A program made the translations under genes and the position numbers. From Cerina sp048266425 (lineage in GTDB: Bacteria; Bacteroidota; Bacteroidia; Flavobacteriales; Flavobacteriaceae): a stretch of 64,000 nucleotides of DNA. How positions within the stretch are numbered: position 1 is the first letter of the stretch; the number at the start of each line of letters is the position of its first letter. The stretch is from the NCBI GenBank assembly GCA_048266425.1, contig JBLWZN010000009.1, positions 32,043 to 96,042 of the forward strand, given 5' to 3'. The notes under the pieces were generated by a model, which saw only the letters and a list, made by a program, of their open reading frames with translations, did not search any database and was not told the origin of the DNA. Of the stretch, positions 27,637-36,189 are shown piece after piece.

Positions 27637-29317
27637 TTGAGTTCAATTTAATTTTGCCATGGGAAACTTGATCGGCCATAATGAGGGCGTTGTACGCATT
27701 TGCAATTCTGCCAGATTTGGAAATCTCTTTCAAAGTTCCCGTATTCGATTCATCCCCACCTAATACCATTGGGGTCTTAATGGCTAGACCAGACTGCATG
27801 ATGATTTGTTTTACTTCCGAAGCGGTGAGTTTTGGATACTGTGAACGGATAAGTGCTGCCAGACCTGCAACGGCAGGGGCTGCCATTGAGGTGCCATTAA
27901 AATATTTGTATTTGCTATCGGGAACGGTGGAATAGATATCCTGTCCAGGGGCAAAAACATCAACGTTTATTTTACCATAATTGGAAAAGGAGGTAACCAT
28001 TTCCGAACCGTAGTCTTCGTCTATTGCGCCAACGGTAATCACATTGTCGGCAATTTCCGGCCCGTTATTTATTTGATCGTTGGGGAAATTTGTATTTATT
28101 GGATCGTCCAAGTTAAGTCCGTCGTTGCCCGCGGCATGTACAAATAGAACATCTTTGGAAGCAGCGTATTTGATGGCATCATATACCCATTCCGCGTTGG
28201 GCGAAAAAGGTTTTCCAAAACTGCCATTGATGACCTTGGCCCCGTTGTCTACCGCATAACGTATACCCAAAGCGATGTCTTTGTCGTACTCGTCCCCATT
28301 GGGTACGGCACGGATGCTCATGATGGCCACATTGTTGGCTACGCCATCCATACCGATTCCATTATTGCGCACAGCACCTATAATCCCGGCCACGTGGGTG
28401 GCGTGGGCCTCGTCTTCCACCCTATTGCTAGGGTCTCCATTGCCATAAGGAATTTCATTGATGTCATAAGGATTGTCACCAACCACTGTTCTGCCATCAA
28501 AATCGAGATTTAGGTTGTATTCGAGTTTTTCGGTATAATAATCAAATCCTTCGGAAAAGCGTTTTATATCGGAATTTACTTCGTCCTTAATTTCGGCTAT
28601 GGTGGACCCAGAGGACAGAAGTTGGGTGAGTATATTTACGTATTGCTTGAGCATGGGATCATCGGAATTTATCGAGGCCAAGTCTTCTGCTGTATAGATT
28701 TCCTTGCTCAACTTGGATTTTATAGCATCATCGGCATCTTGAATAACATCCATGATCTGTTCCGACTGCTCCTTGTTTTGTTTGGTGATCTGTACGTACT
28801 TTTGAGCCTTTTCTACTTCCTCATCATACCTTTTTTTGGCTTTTGCCTGATAGGCGGCATCCCCGATCTTAAGTCTTAAGATCCTGGCCACTTCCAATTG
28901 TTCGTTATAGGATTCCCCTAAGAAATTATAGCCATGTATGTCGTCCACATAGCCATTTTTATCATCGTCCTTATTGTTGCCGGGAATCTCTTTAGTGTTG
29001 GTCCACAAAACATCTTTAAGATCCTCGTGGTCCAAATCCATACCGGAATCCAGGACCGCTACTATGACTTTTTCACCTTTTTTGTTTTTGATAATTTCTG
29101 CGTATGCCTTGTCAACGCTCATGCCGGGAATGGTATCGGCAACCAGGTCCAAATGTCCCCAGTCCTTTTTCTGGTCCTCGCTAAGTGGTGCGAGCTTTAA
29201 GGGAATGTTGTCAATATTTTGGATAGGGGTAGAGACCAATGCGGTGGATCCGCAGGCTGCCAACAACAAAGAGGCACCATATAGCCCTAAAATAGATTTG
29301 GAAAATGTAAACTTCAT
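27626..29317 (-). CDS. S8 family (subtilisin-like) serine peptidase lipoprotein
   Basis: 563 residues. The signal peptide ends in the lipobox LAAC (Cys22), so the enzyme is membrane-anchored. The catalytic triad is Asp90 (VAVLDSGMDLDHEDL), His305 (EDEAHATHVAGIIGA) and Ser477 (YFNGTSMAAPAVAGL), with the oxyanion Asn in HAAGNDG. Between Asp90 and His305 lies about 215 residues, far more than in subtilisin; residues about 140-265 are Lys/Glu-rich and helical. This insertion is typical of some Bacteroidota S8 lipoproteins but of unknown role. The gene overlaps the M1 peptidase gene, so both probably degrade periplasmic or surface protein together. Confidence 0.93.
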   Translation of the reverse strand: MKFTFSKSILGLYGASLLLAACGSTALVSTPIQNIDNIPLKLAPLSEDQKKDWGHLDLVADTIPGMSVDKAYAEIIKNKKGEKVIVAVLDSGMDLDHEDLKDVLWTNTKEIPGNNKDDDKNGYVDDIHGYNFLGESYNEQLEVARILRLKIGDAAYQAKAKKRYDEEVEKAQKYVQITKQNKEQSEQIMDVIQDADDAIKSKLSKEIYTAEDLASINSDDPMLKQYVNILTQLLSSGSTIAEIKDEVNSDIKRFSEGFDYYTEKLEYNLNLDFDGRTVVGDNPYDINEIPYGNGDPSNRVEDEAHATHVAGIIGAVRNNGIGMDGVANNVAIMSIRAVPNGDEYDKDIALGIRYAVDNGAKVINGSFGKPFSPNAEWVYDAIKYAASKDVLFVHAAGNDGLNLDDPINTNFPNDQINNGPEIADNVITVGAIDEDYGSEMVTSFSNYGKINVDVFAPGQDIYSTVPDSKYKYFNGTSMAAPAVAGLAALIRSQYPKLTASEVKQIIMQSGLAIKTPMVLGGDESNTGTLKEISKSGRIANAYNALIMADQVSHGKIKLNSNAK

Positions 29318-29424
29318 AAGGTTGTATTTATTTTGATTTTTATTTTAGCACTTGTTCATTTATTTTTAATTCGCTGAATCTCGAAGTTCCGGGGTTCTTT
29401 TTCAACAAACCAGGCCCCGAAATT

Positions 29425-30285
29425 TTAAAATAGAGCTTCAAAAGTATGTATTTCCTTTGAACGAATCCCTTTTTCCGTATCCTGAAGGGTACATATTTCG
29501 TGATGTGCATCGTGTTCCAAAAACAGATAAAATTCTTCTTCTACGGCCCTTTCCAAAAACCCTTGTTTTTCGCTCATGGTCAACAATGGTCGGGTGTCGA
29601 AGCCCATTACGTAGGGCAGTGGAATATGACCAACGGTTGGGAGCAGGTCGGCAACAAAGACCAAGGTCTTACCTTTATAAGTTATATGGGGTAACATCTG
29701 CTTTTCCGTATGACCATCTACAAATAGTATTCCAAAACCTAATTCGGATTTATCCAAGAAGGCGCTATTGGTATTCGGGATAAACTTCAATTGCCCGCTT
29801 TCTTGCATTGGAAGCAGGTTTTCTCTTAAAAAGGAAGCTTTTTCCCTTGGGTTTGGTTCGGTGGCCCATTTCCAGTGGGCTTCGTTGGTCCAGAATACGG
29901 CATTTTTAAAGGCGGTCTCGTAACCGGTGCGATCCTTGTTCCATTGAACACTGCCACCACAATGGTCAAAATGCAGATGGGTCATAAAAACATCGGTGAT
30001 ATCGTCCCGGTGGAAACCCCATTTTTTGAGAGATCTGTCCAGTGAATGTTCGCCCCACAGGTAATAATATCCAAAAAACTTGTCGGATTGTTTATTGCCC
30101 ATCCCGGTATCGATCAAAATCAATCGGTCGCCGTCCTCTATCAGGAGGCAACGGGCCGCCATATCTATCATATTATTGGCGTCGGCCGGATTGGTCCTGT
30201 TCCAAATAGATTTTGGAACTACCCCAAACATGGCACCACCGTCCAACTTAAAATTTCCAGACTCAATAGGATATAATCGCATCAT
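29425..30285 (-). CDS. MBL-fold metallo-hydrolase
   Basis: About 286 residues from the ATG at 30285 (a second ATG follows directly). The metallo-beta-lactamase motif THLHFDHCGG supplies HxHxDH; ILIDTGMGNK precedes it, and VDGHTEKQMLPHI and FLEHDAHHEICTL supply the later metal ligands. There is no signal peptide, so it is cytoplasmic. The pattern is that of the quorum-quenching lactonase/AttM-like branch, but the substrate cannot be read from the sequence. It diverges from an antiporter gene. Confidence 0.85.
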   Translation of the reverse strand: MMRLYPIESGNFKLDGGAMFGVVPKSIWNRTNPADANNMIDMAARCLLIEDGDRLILIDTGMGNKQSDKFFGYYYLWGEHSLDRSLKKWGFHRDDITDVFMTHLHFDHCGGSVQWNKDRTGYETAFKNAVFWTNEAHWKWATEPNPREKASFLRENLLPMQESGQLKFIPNTNSAFLDKSELGFGILFVDGHTEKQMLPHITYKGKTLVFVADLLPTVGHIPLPYVMGFDTRPLLTMSEKQGFLERAVEEEFYLFLEHDAHHEICTLQDTEKGIRSKEIHTFEALF

Positions 30286-30315
30286 TAATTTACCAAGGTG
30301 CAAAATAAGCAAACC

Positions 30316-30323
30316 CAAAAGTA
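30316..30323 (-). promoter_or_regulatory. Candidate -7 box (TACTTTTG) for the MBL-fold gene
   Basis: On the minus strand TACTTTTG fits TAnnTTTG and would start transcription about 25 bases before the ATG. No TTG is found 19-21 bases upstream. Confidence 0.4.
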
Positions 30324-30402
30324 TTTATGCTGAATCGGACGGATTATTAGATGTTTTTTAACAATTTTCACCCTTAAAATCCTTTTCGTAATTTTTGGGC
30401 CA

Positions 30403-30420
30403 GTTCGTTTATAAACGAAC
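30403..30420. promoter_or_regulatory. Perfect 18-bp palindrome in divergent promoter region
   Basis: GTTCGTTTATAAACGAAC is identical to its reverse complement. It lies between the MBL-fold hydrolase (minus) and the antiporter (plus), 52 bases before the antiporter ATG. No T tract follows, so a dimeric-regulator operator is more likely than a terminator. The bound protein is unknown. Confidence 0.6.
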
Positions 30421-30472
30421 CCCAATGAGCGCATATCAAATAAAAAATGTATTTTTCGAAAAAATATAGCGG

Positions 30473-32335
30473 ATGATAGAACTTGCCGGAATCGTAATCT
30501 TAGGAATTATAGCACAATGGTTCGCATGGAAACTAAAATTGCCGGCTATTTTGCCCTTGATTTTGATTGGGCTCCTGGTAGGACCAATTTCTACAATGTT
30601 TACCGAAGATGGGAGTAAACTAATAGCCCCCATTTGGAACGGAAGCAAAGGCTTATTCCCTGGGGACGGACTCTATTATTTTGTTTCCCTGGCCATAAGT
30701 ATAATTCTCTTTGAAGGGAGTATTACCCTTAAGAGGTCGGAAATTGCCAATGTAGGCCCTGTGATTACAAAACTGATCACCTTGGGATCTACGGTAACCT
30801 TTTTTGGTGCCGGTTTGTGCGCCCATTTTATTTTTGATCTCAATTGGCAGGTGTCGTTTTTATTCGCATCCTTGGTAATTGTTACCGGCCCTACGGTAAT
30901 AACCCCAATCTTGAGGAATATTCCTTTAAAGAAGGACGTTTCCGCGGTGTTGCGATGGGAGGGTATCCTGATTGATCCATTGGGGGCATTGGTCGCTGTA
31001 TTGGTTTTTGAATTTATCAGTGTGGGGGAGGGGCAGGCCTATACCAAGACCGCTTTGATCGAATTTGGAAAAATCCTACTTTTTGGATTGGGACTAGGAT
31101 TTATCTTTGCCCATGCCCTCGCCTTTATCATAAAAAAAAGCTTGGTTCCCCATTATCTGCTCAATGTGGTCTCCCTTTCTATGGTGCTTTTGGTATTTGT
31201 TATGGCAGATATACTAGCGCACGAGTCCGGTTTATTGGCCGTGGTGGTCATGGGGATGGTCATGGGCAATACCAAGCTCCCCAACATAAAAGAACTGTTG
31301 TATTTTAAGGAGTCGCTGAGCGTTCTGCTGATTTCCATATTATTTATCCTATTGGCTGCAAACATCAATTTGGATGCCTTGGAGTTGATCTACAGTTGGA
31401 AGACCTTGGTGCTCTTTGGTATTATTGTTTTTGTCATCCGGCCGATAGGCGTATTTTTAAGTACCCATGGATCAAAATTGGAGCTCAACGAAAAGATTTT
31501 TATTAGCTGGGTTGGTCCACGTGGTATTGTGGCCGCAGGTATTGCTTCCCTATTTGGATCAAAACTTGTTGCCTATGGGGAACCGGGCGCAGAGTACATT
31601 ACGCCTTTGGTCTTTATGATCGTTTTGGGGACCGTACTGCTCAATGCCACTACTGCCCGAATTTTCGCCCAGTGGGTAGGTGTATTTTTGGAAAAATCGG
31701 AAGGAATCTTGATTATTGGGGCCTCCAAGGCGTCGAGGCTCATTGCCCATTACCTACAAAAGAACAACCGGCATGTGGTTTTAATCGACAACAACCAAAA
31801 CAATATTGCCAAGGCACAGAAGATCGGATTGGAAGCCATTGTGGCCAATATTTATTCCGATGCATTGACGGACAATTTGGAACTGAACGACATGGGCTAC
31901 CTAATGGCCCTTACCGGCAACTCGGACATCAATATGTTCGCCATTGACAAATTCAAGAAACAGTTCGGAGAGAATGGGGCTTTTCGTCTGGTGACGGGGG
32001 ATGAAATTAACGATCCCGACAATAATCCCAAGGAGGGCCTCTTTTCCCATACCGATGATTTTATACGATTGACGGAAGCAGTTAGAAAGTATCCGGCAAT
32101 TCACGAGATCCCCGTACATGACCAAAAGCATTATGAAGGATTGATTGAAATCACAAAAGCGGATAATGATATAGTGCCTATCTTTTTAAAGACGCCGGAC
32201 GGGGAACTTAAGATCATTCCTGCTTCCAGCCTCGAATTCCACGATATAACCGAAGGCTACATGTTGGTCTATCTCGGAAAGAAATTCGATGTAGAGGAAA
32301 CCGCCCAACAAGAAAAGGCATTGCAAAAAAACTAA
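30473..32335 (+). CDS. Na+/H+ antiporter (CPA1/NhaP-like) with RCK/TrkA-N domain
   Basis: 620 residues. About twelve membrane segments fill the first roughly 390 residues, with family motifs such as PLGALVAVLVFEF (acidic and Pro residues of the ion-binding helix) and SWVGPRGIVAAGIASLFG. The C-terminal part starts EGILIIGASKASRLIAHYLQ, a Rossmann-type TrkA-N fold for nucleotide-gated control, ending with a small beta domain. It exchanges Na+ or K+ for H+ across the inner membrane. It is single-gene with a palindrome in its promoter region. Confidence 0.9.
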   Translation: MIELAGIVILGIIAQWFAWKLKLPAILPLILIGLLVGPISTMFTEDGSKLIAPIWNGSKGLFPGDGLYYFVSLAISIILFEGSITLKRSEIANVGPVITKLITLGSTVTFFGAGLCAHFIFDLNWQVSFLFASLVIVTGPTVITPILRNIPLKKDVSAVLRWEGILIDPLGALVAVLVFEFISVGEGQAYTKTALIEFGKILLFGLGLGFIFAHALAFIIKKSLVPHYLLNVVSLSMVLLVFVMADILAHESGLLAVVVMGMVMGNTKLPNIKELLYFKESLSVLLISILFILLAANINLDALELIYSWKTLVLFGIIVFVIRPIGVFLSTHGSKLELNEKIFISWVGPRGIVAAGIASLFGSKLVAYGEPGAEYITPLVFMIVLGTVLLNATTARIFAQWVGVFLEKSEGILIIGASKASRLIAHYLQKNNRHVVLIDNNQNNIAKAQKIGLEAIVANIYSDALTDNLELNDMGYLMALTGNSDINMFAIDKFKKQFGENGAFRLVTGDEINDPDNNPKEGLFSHTDDFIRLTEAVRKYPAIHEIPVHDQKHYEGLIEITKADNDIVPIFLKTPDGELKIIPASSLEFHDITEGYMLVYLGKKFDVEETAQQEKALQKN

Positions 32336-32394
32336 GGGTTTAGGGTTTCTGGCACAAAGCTTTTTAATTCTTATGGCCACTGTTGAAGAAAACC

Positions 32395-32754
32395 CTAAAG
32401 AGGCATGGTTTTCCAGATCGTTATGGAGATATCGTGCTGTAACACGTCGTAATTTTCGCCGGCTACCAGGCGATAAAAATGTAAGGCAGACTCACGTTTT
32501 ATCTTATCTTCCAAGAGATGGGTGTCTATTTCGCCACCATCCTGCCGCCATGTAAATATGGAGTTCTGTTCCAACTGGAAAATGCGGTGCTTGGCTGTAA
32601 ATTGGGCAATGTAGGTCGTCATGGATTGATTTGGTTCTTCCCACCTTCCAAATGAAAACCAAGGCTTCCATCGAAAACAGGTATAATCCCAATTAAAACT
32701 ATCATCGCATATAAAAATTGCATCAAAAAATGTTAAAAGTAGGAAAATACCCAA
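32395..32754 (-). CDS. Hypothetical protein downstream of GH16 gene
   Basis: 119 residues if the first ATG is used. The N-terminus (MGIFLLLTFFDAIFICDDSF) could be a weak signal peptide, and the rest is compact, Trp-, Phe- and Glu-rich (KHRIFQLEQNSIFTWRQ, then IKRESALHFYRLVAGENYDV). A later ATG at 32625 would give 76 residues. It runs in the same direction as the GH16 gene, 69 bases after it. The composition looks coding, but no family is recognised. Confidence 0.45.
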   Translation of the reverse strand: MGIFLLLTFFDAIFICDDSFNWDYTCFRWKPWFSFGRWEEPNQSMTTYIAQFTAKHRIFQLEQNSIFTWRQDGGEIDTHLLEDKIKRESALHFYRLVAGENYDVLQHDISITIWKTMPL

Positions 32755-32823
32755 TAAATGATGTGAAATACCTAGTGTTGGAAGTGAAAAAATACATCCG
32801 AGGTGCAGGTTGCGACCTATACA

Positions 32824-33645
32824 TCATTTGTAAACCCTTACCCAGTCAACAATCATATTCACTGGGAGGTCCTTGGGGTCTACTTTTCCTACCCATTGTC
32901 CGCCCAATTGCATGTCTATCATGATATAGAAGGGTTGATCAAAGGGCCATTGGGAGGGATCCACGTTTGGCAATTTGGGATAGGTAAAGGTTTCTTCCCC
33001 GTTTAAGGTAAAGACCAACTTGTCCGGGTACCATTCCATACCATATATATTAAACTTGCGGGAATCGACCTTGGTGGTCCCGAAATGTGGTGGAATGGTA
33101 TCCTGTTTTAGTTCCAGGGTATAATAGGAATGTACGGTTTGATAGATTTTGTCCTCAAAGTTCAAGTGTTCCATTAAATCGATTTCACCATTTCGTGGAT
33201 AGGCACCATATTTGGGCTTGTCGGCCAACATCCACATGGCAGGCCAGGCACCTTGGGCCTGTTCCAGGATGGCCCTTATCTCTATTTTGCCATATTGATA
33301 GGAAAACTTCCCCTTGGTATTGATTCCCCCGGTTAAAAAGGGAACCGTATCTTTTTTCCTATTCTTGTTTTCCATGCCCCTTAAATACAATAATCCGTTT
33401 TTTATTCGGATCAACCCTTTTTTATCGGACATATAGTTTCCCCAATCGGCAGTATTTCTTTCGATTACGTTCCATTTGGTCTGATCGAGTTTTTTATTGG
33501 TGAACGAATCTTCCCAGATAAGGTCCCAGTGTTTTTCGTCGGTACTATTGCCGGACGGGATATTATCCGGTCTTTCCTGGGCTGTGGCAATTACTGTAAG
33601 GAAGAATAATGGGATAAGTATAAATGTCGGTTTTTTCATATTCAA
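32824..33645 (-). CDS. Exported GH16 family glycoside hydrolase (laminarinase-like)
   Basis: 273 residues with a signal peptide (MNMKKPTFILIPLFFLTVIATAQ). The GH16 active site is NGEIDLMEHL: nucleophile Glu154, Asp156 and acid/base Glu159. The surrounding motifs, GKIEIRAILEQAQGAWPAMW before and the C-terminal FYIMIDMQLGGQW and VDWVRVYK, fit the beta-1,3-glucanase (laminarinase) branch better than agarase or carrageenase. No carbohydrate-binding module, type IX sorting domain or SusCD pair is adjacent, so it is not part of a visible polysaccharide locus. Laminarin from algae is the likely substrate, inferred from the motif pattern. Confidence 0.9.
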   Translation of the reverse strand: MNMKKPTFILIPLFFLTVIATAQERPDNIPSGNSTDEKHWDLIWEDSFTNKKLDQTKWNVIERNTADWGNYMSDKKGLIRIKNGLLYLRGMENKNRKKDTVPFLTGGINTKGKFSYQYGKIEIRAILEQAQGAWPAMWMLADKPKYGAYPRNGEIDLMEHLNFEDKIYQTVHSYYTLELKQDTIPPHFGTTKVDSRKFNIYGMEWYPDKLVFTLNGEETFTYPKLPNVDPSQWPFDQPFYIMIDMQLGGQWVGKVDPKDLPVNMIVDWVRVYK

Positions 33646-33696
33646 GGGATTGGGATATTCAAGGACCCCAGTTGCGAACTGATGGCAATATCGGGA

Positions 33697-35721
33697 TTAC
33701 TGGGGATATATAACCATTTTACTTAATTCCGCAAAATATTTTTCCAGTTTTGTGGGGATTTTATCCAGTTGTCCAAAATGGGAAATATAACCCTTACGGG
33801 CAGATACCATTACCAATAAATCGGTTTTGGTAATCTGTCTGGACAGAAGAAGGAAATCATCCCATTCCTTAAGTTGATGAAAATTTATAGTCAGGGTAAA
33901 TTTGTGGCCTTCTACAAACTTTACGATGGCCGTGTGCGTTCTTTCCGTGCAATTCAGTTTGATCGGGACGGACAGTTCAAGGGATAATTTGGCAAGTTTG
34001 CTCAGCCACAGTGGAAAACCTTCTTCGAATTCCGCGTTTGGCGGAACGAGCAAAAATAATCTTGTATGGTTTACCAAGGGTATTTCGAAGTTGCAGATAA
34101 AAAGGGTTTTCACTGTATTTTGCAAGATACTCCCCATTTTATCGCCTATCAATTTATCCAAAAATCCGGTTTTTTGCGGCCATCCCAATAAGATGATATC
34201 GGCGTTGATCTCCTTTGAGATTCGGGATATTCCACTCGCGGCATTGTGGTCTATAGTTGCCATAACGGTAGCATGTGTTTCCGAAGCGGCAGTTTCCGCT
34301 ATAAACCGTTCCAATCCTTGTTTGGCCTTGATGATCGTTTTTTCCGCTTCATCCGTATTGGGGACAACCGTTAATATGGAGAGTGGATTGGTTGATTTTT
34401 TCTCCTTTATTAAGATTGCGAAATCCAGAATTTTTTCAATATTTATTAGATTGGCAATGGGGATAAGAATTTTTTCTTTGTTTGGTCCCGAGGGCAGTTG
34501 AACATTTTCATCTTCGTCAGAATTACGAATGACCGTTTTGGCAGCGGCTTCCGTGGCAAAAGAGGCTATGACACAGGTAACAAGAATTATTACAACGGTT
34601 GCGTTTAGAATATTGTCATCCAGGATGCCGGCCTTGTATCCTACCAAAATTACGGCCAAGGTTGCAGCGGCGTGGGCACTGCTCAAACCGAAAATCAAAT
34701 TCCGTTGTCCCTTGGAAAACCTGAAAATTATCTGTGTTAGGAACGCGGCGGCCCATTTTCCGAAAATTGCCACCAAGGTAAGTGACCCTGCTATTATCAA
34801 AGCCATCGGTCCACTAAATATTACACTGACGTCCACTATCATTCCCACACTTATAAGAAAAAAGGGAATGAACAGTGAATTTCCAATAAATTCAATTCGG
34901 TTCATCAGGGCAGAGGAATGCGGTATAAGTTTGTTTAGGGCCAATCCTGAGACAAACGCACCTATTATTGATTCCAGGCCGGCAATCTCTGCTAAAAATG
35001 CCGAGAAGAATACCACCGAAAGCACAAAAATGTAGTGCGAATGTTTCTCGCTTTCCAATTTTCGAAAAAACCATTTTGCAATCCTTGGAATCACCACGAA
35101 CATGAAGGCCGAGAATAATATCAGGGATATTCCGAGCCGGATCCAAAACTCTTGCGTAAGCCCACCATTGTACGACCCCAGGATTACAGCGAGCAAAATT
35201 AGGACCGCGGTATCGGTTAAAATGGTACCGCCGACCGTTATGGCTACGGCTACGTTCTTGGAAATTCCAAGCTTGCTGACGATAGGATAGGTCACCAAAG
35301 TATGGGTGGCGAACATACTGGAGGTAAGCAGGCTCGCATTAAAATCAAATTCCAGCAAATAATAACAAACGGGGAATCCTATACTGATAGGGATTATAAA
35401 CGTTAAGAGTCCAAATAGCACACTTTTATTTCTGTTTGCCCTAAACTCGTTTAAATCGAGTTCCAACCCAGCTATAAACATTATATATAGCAGACCGATA
35501 GTAGAAAAAACGTCGACAAAAAGACTGTCTCCCAAAATGTTCAAACCTGCTGGACCAATTACTATTCCCGATATGATCAATCCAATAATTCCAGGAATTC
35601 TAATTCTTTGCAGGACAACGGGCGCCAACAAAATAATAAACAATATCAAAGAAAATATTAATACTGGATTTTCCAGCGGTAATTGAAATTCTTCTATAAG
35701 CTGTTCAATTAATTTATCCAT
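33697..35721 (-). CDS. CPA2-type cation/H+ antiporter with USP-like tail
   Basis: 674 residues. About twelve membrane segments occupy the first 400 residues, with conserved stretches such as RIPGIIGLIISGIVIGPAGL, FIAGLELDLNEF and GGTILTDTAVLILLA. The C-terminal 270 residues are soluble and resemble two universal-stress-protein domains (ILIPIANLINIEKILDFAI; TLFICNFEIPLVNHTRLFLL), a known arrangement in Bacteroidota. It exchanges K+ or Na+ for H+. It runs in the same direction as the GH16 gene downstream, with 51 bases between. Confidence 0.9.
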   Translation of the reverse strand: MDKLIEQLIEEFQLPLENPVLIFSLILFIILLAPVVLQRIRIPGIIGLIISGIVIGPAGLNILGDSLFVDVFSTIGLLYIMFIAGLELDLNEFRANRNKSVLFGLLTFIIPISIGFPVCYYLLEFDFNASLLTSSMFATHTLVTYPIVSKLGISKNVAVAITVGGTILTDTAVLILLAVILGSYNGGLTQEFWIRLGISLILFSAFMFVVIPRIAKWFFRKLESEKHSHYIFVLSVVFFSAFLAEIAGLESIIGAFVSGLALNKLIPHSSALMNRIEFIGNSLFIPFFLISVGMIVDVSVIFSGPMALIIAGSLTLVAIFGKWAAAFLTQIIFRFSKGQRNLIFGLSSAHAAATLAVILVGYKAGILDDNILNATVVIILVTCVIASFATEAAAKTVIRNSDEDENVQLPSGPNKEKILIPIANLINIEKILDFAILIKEKKSTNPLSILTVVPNTDEAEKTIIKAKQGLERFIAETAASETHATVMATIDHNAASGISRISKEINADIILLGWPQKTGFLDKLIGDKMGSILQNTVKTLFICNFEIPLVNHTRLFLLVPPNAEFEEGFPLWLSKLAKLSLELSVPIKLNCTERTHTAIVKFVEGHKFTLTINFHQLKEWDDFLLLSRQITKTDLLVMVSARKGYISHFGQLDKIPTKLEKYFAELSKMVIYPQ

Positions 35722-36189
35722 GGTTGATGGTTGACAATGGTGGTTGACAGTACAGGTAAAAATTCACTACAAAACAATCTTATTGCGAAAGTTTCCAGTA
35801 TTGTGCCAACGGAGTTCGATCTTAACGAATATACATACGAAATACCAGATGCAAATCATTGTCGATCATTTTATGGGCGGGAATTACGATTAAGTTGGGC
35901 AGTATTTATAGGCCAATATAAAATTTTGAAAAACTCCCGAACTTTGGCAAAGATCTTAGGTACCTGACAGTAGAAATATAAGGGTTTTGGCTGGCTCTGG
36001 GTTCAAAAAACCATGGCTTAATGACCCCAAGGGGGAATTTCAGGGGTCTTCCCTTGCCCCAAGGGTAAATCGAGGCTTTTGCAAGTCTCAATACGTTATG
36101 GGATATAGCACAAATTCTTGTACCAACGACCATCTAATTCGATTACTTTGAATAATTGAAGTTGTTGGTTGGGCGCTTAAGGCAATAAA
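35722..36189. other. 468-base spacer without a convincing gene
   Basis: A 78-codon plus-strand frame (35731-35967) has no family signature or promoter and is probably chance. The stretch also contains short near-repeats of CCAAGGG/CCCTTG around 36026-36066. No terminator hairpin for lepA is obvious. Confidence 0.5.

Noticed and set aside
35790..35830. Sigma-54-like TTGGCAC before the CPA2 antiporter (minus strand)
   Set aside because: The -24 half fits (TTGGCAC) but the -12 half reads TGGAA instead of TTGC, and there is no enhancer-like palindrome nearby.
35731..35967. Plus-strand 78-codon frame between the CPA2 antiporter and lepA
   Set aside because: No recognisable domain, hydrophobic pattern or promoter; the start lies in a CAACC-rich repeat-like stretch.
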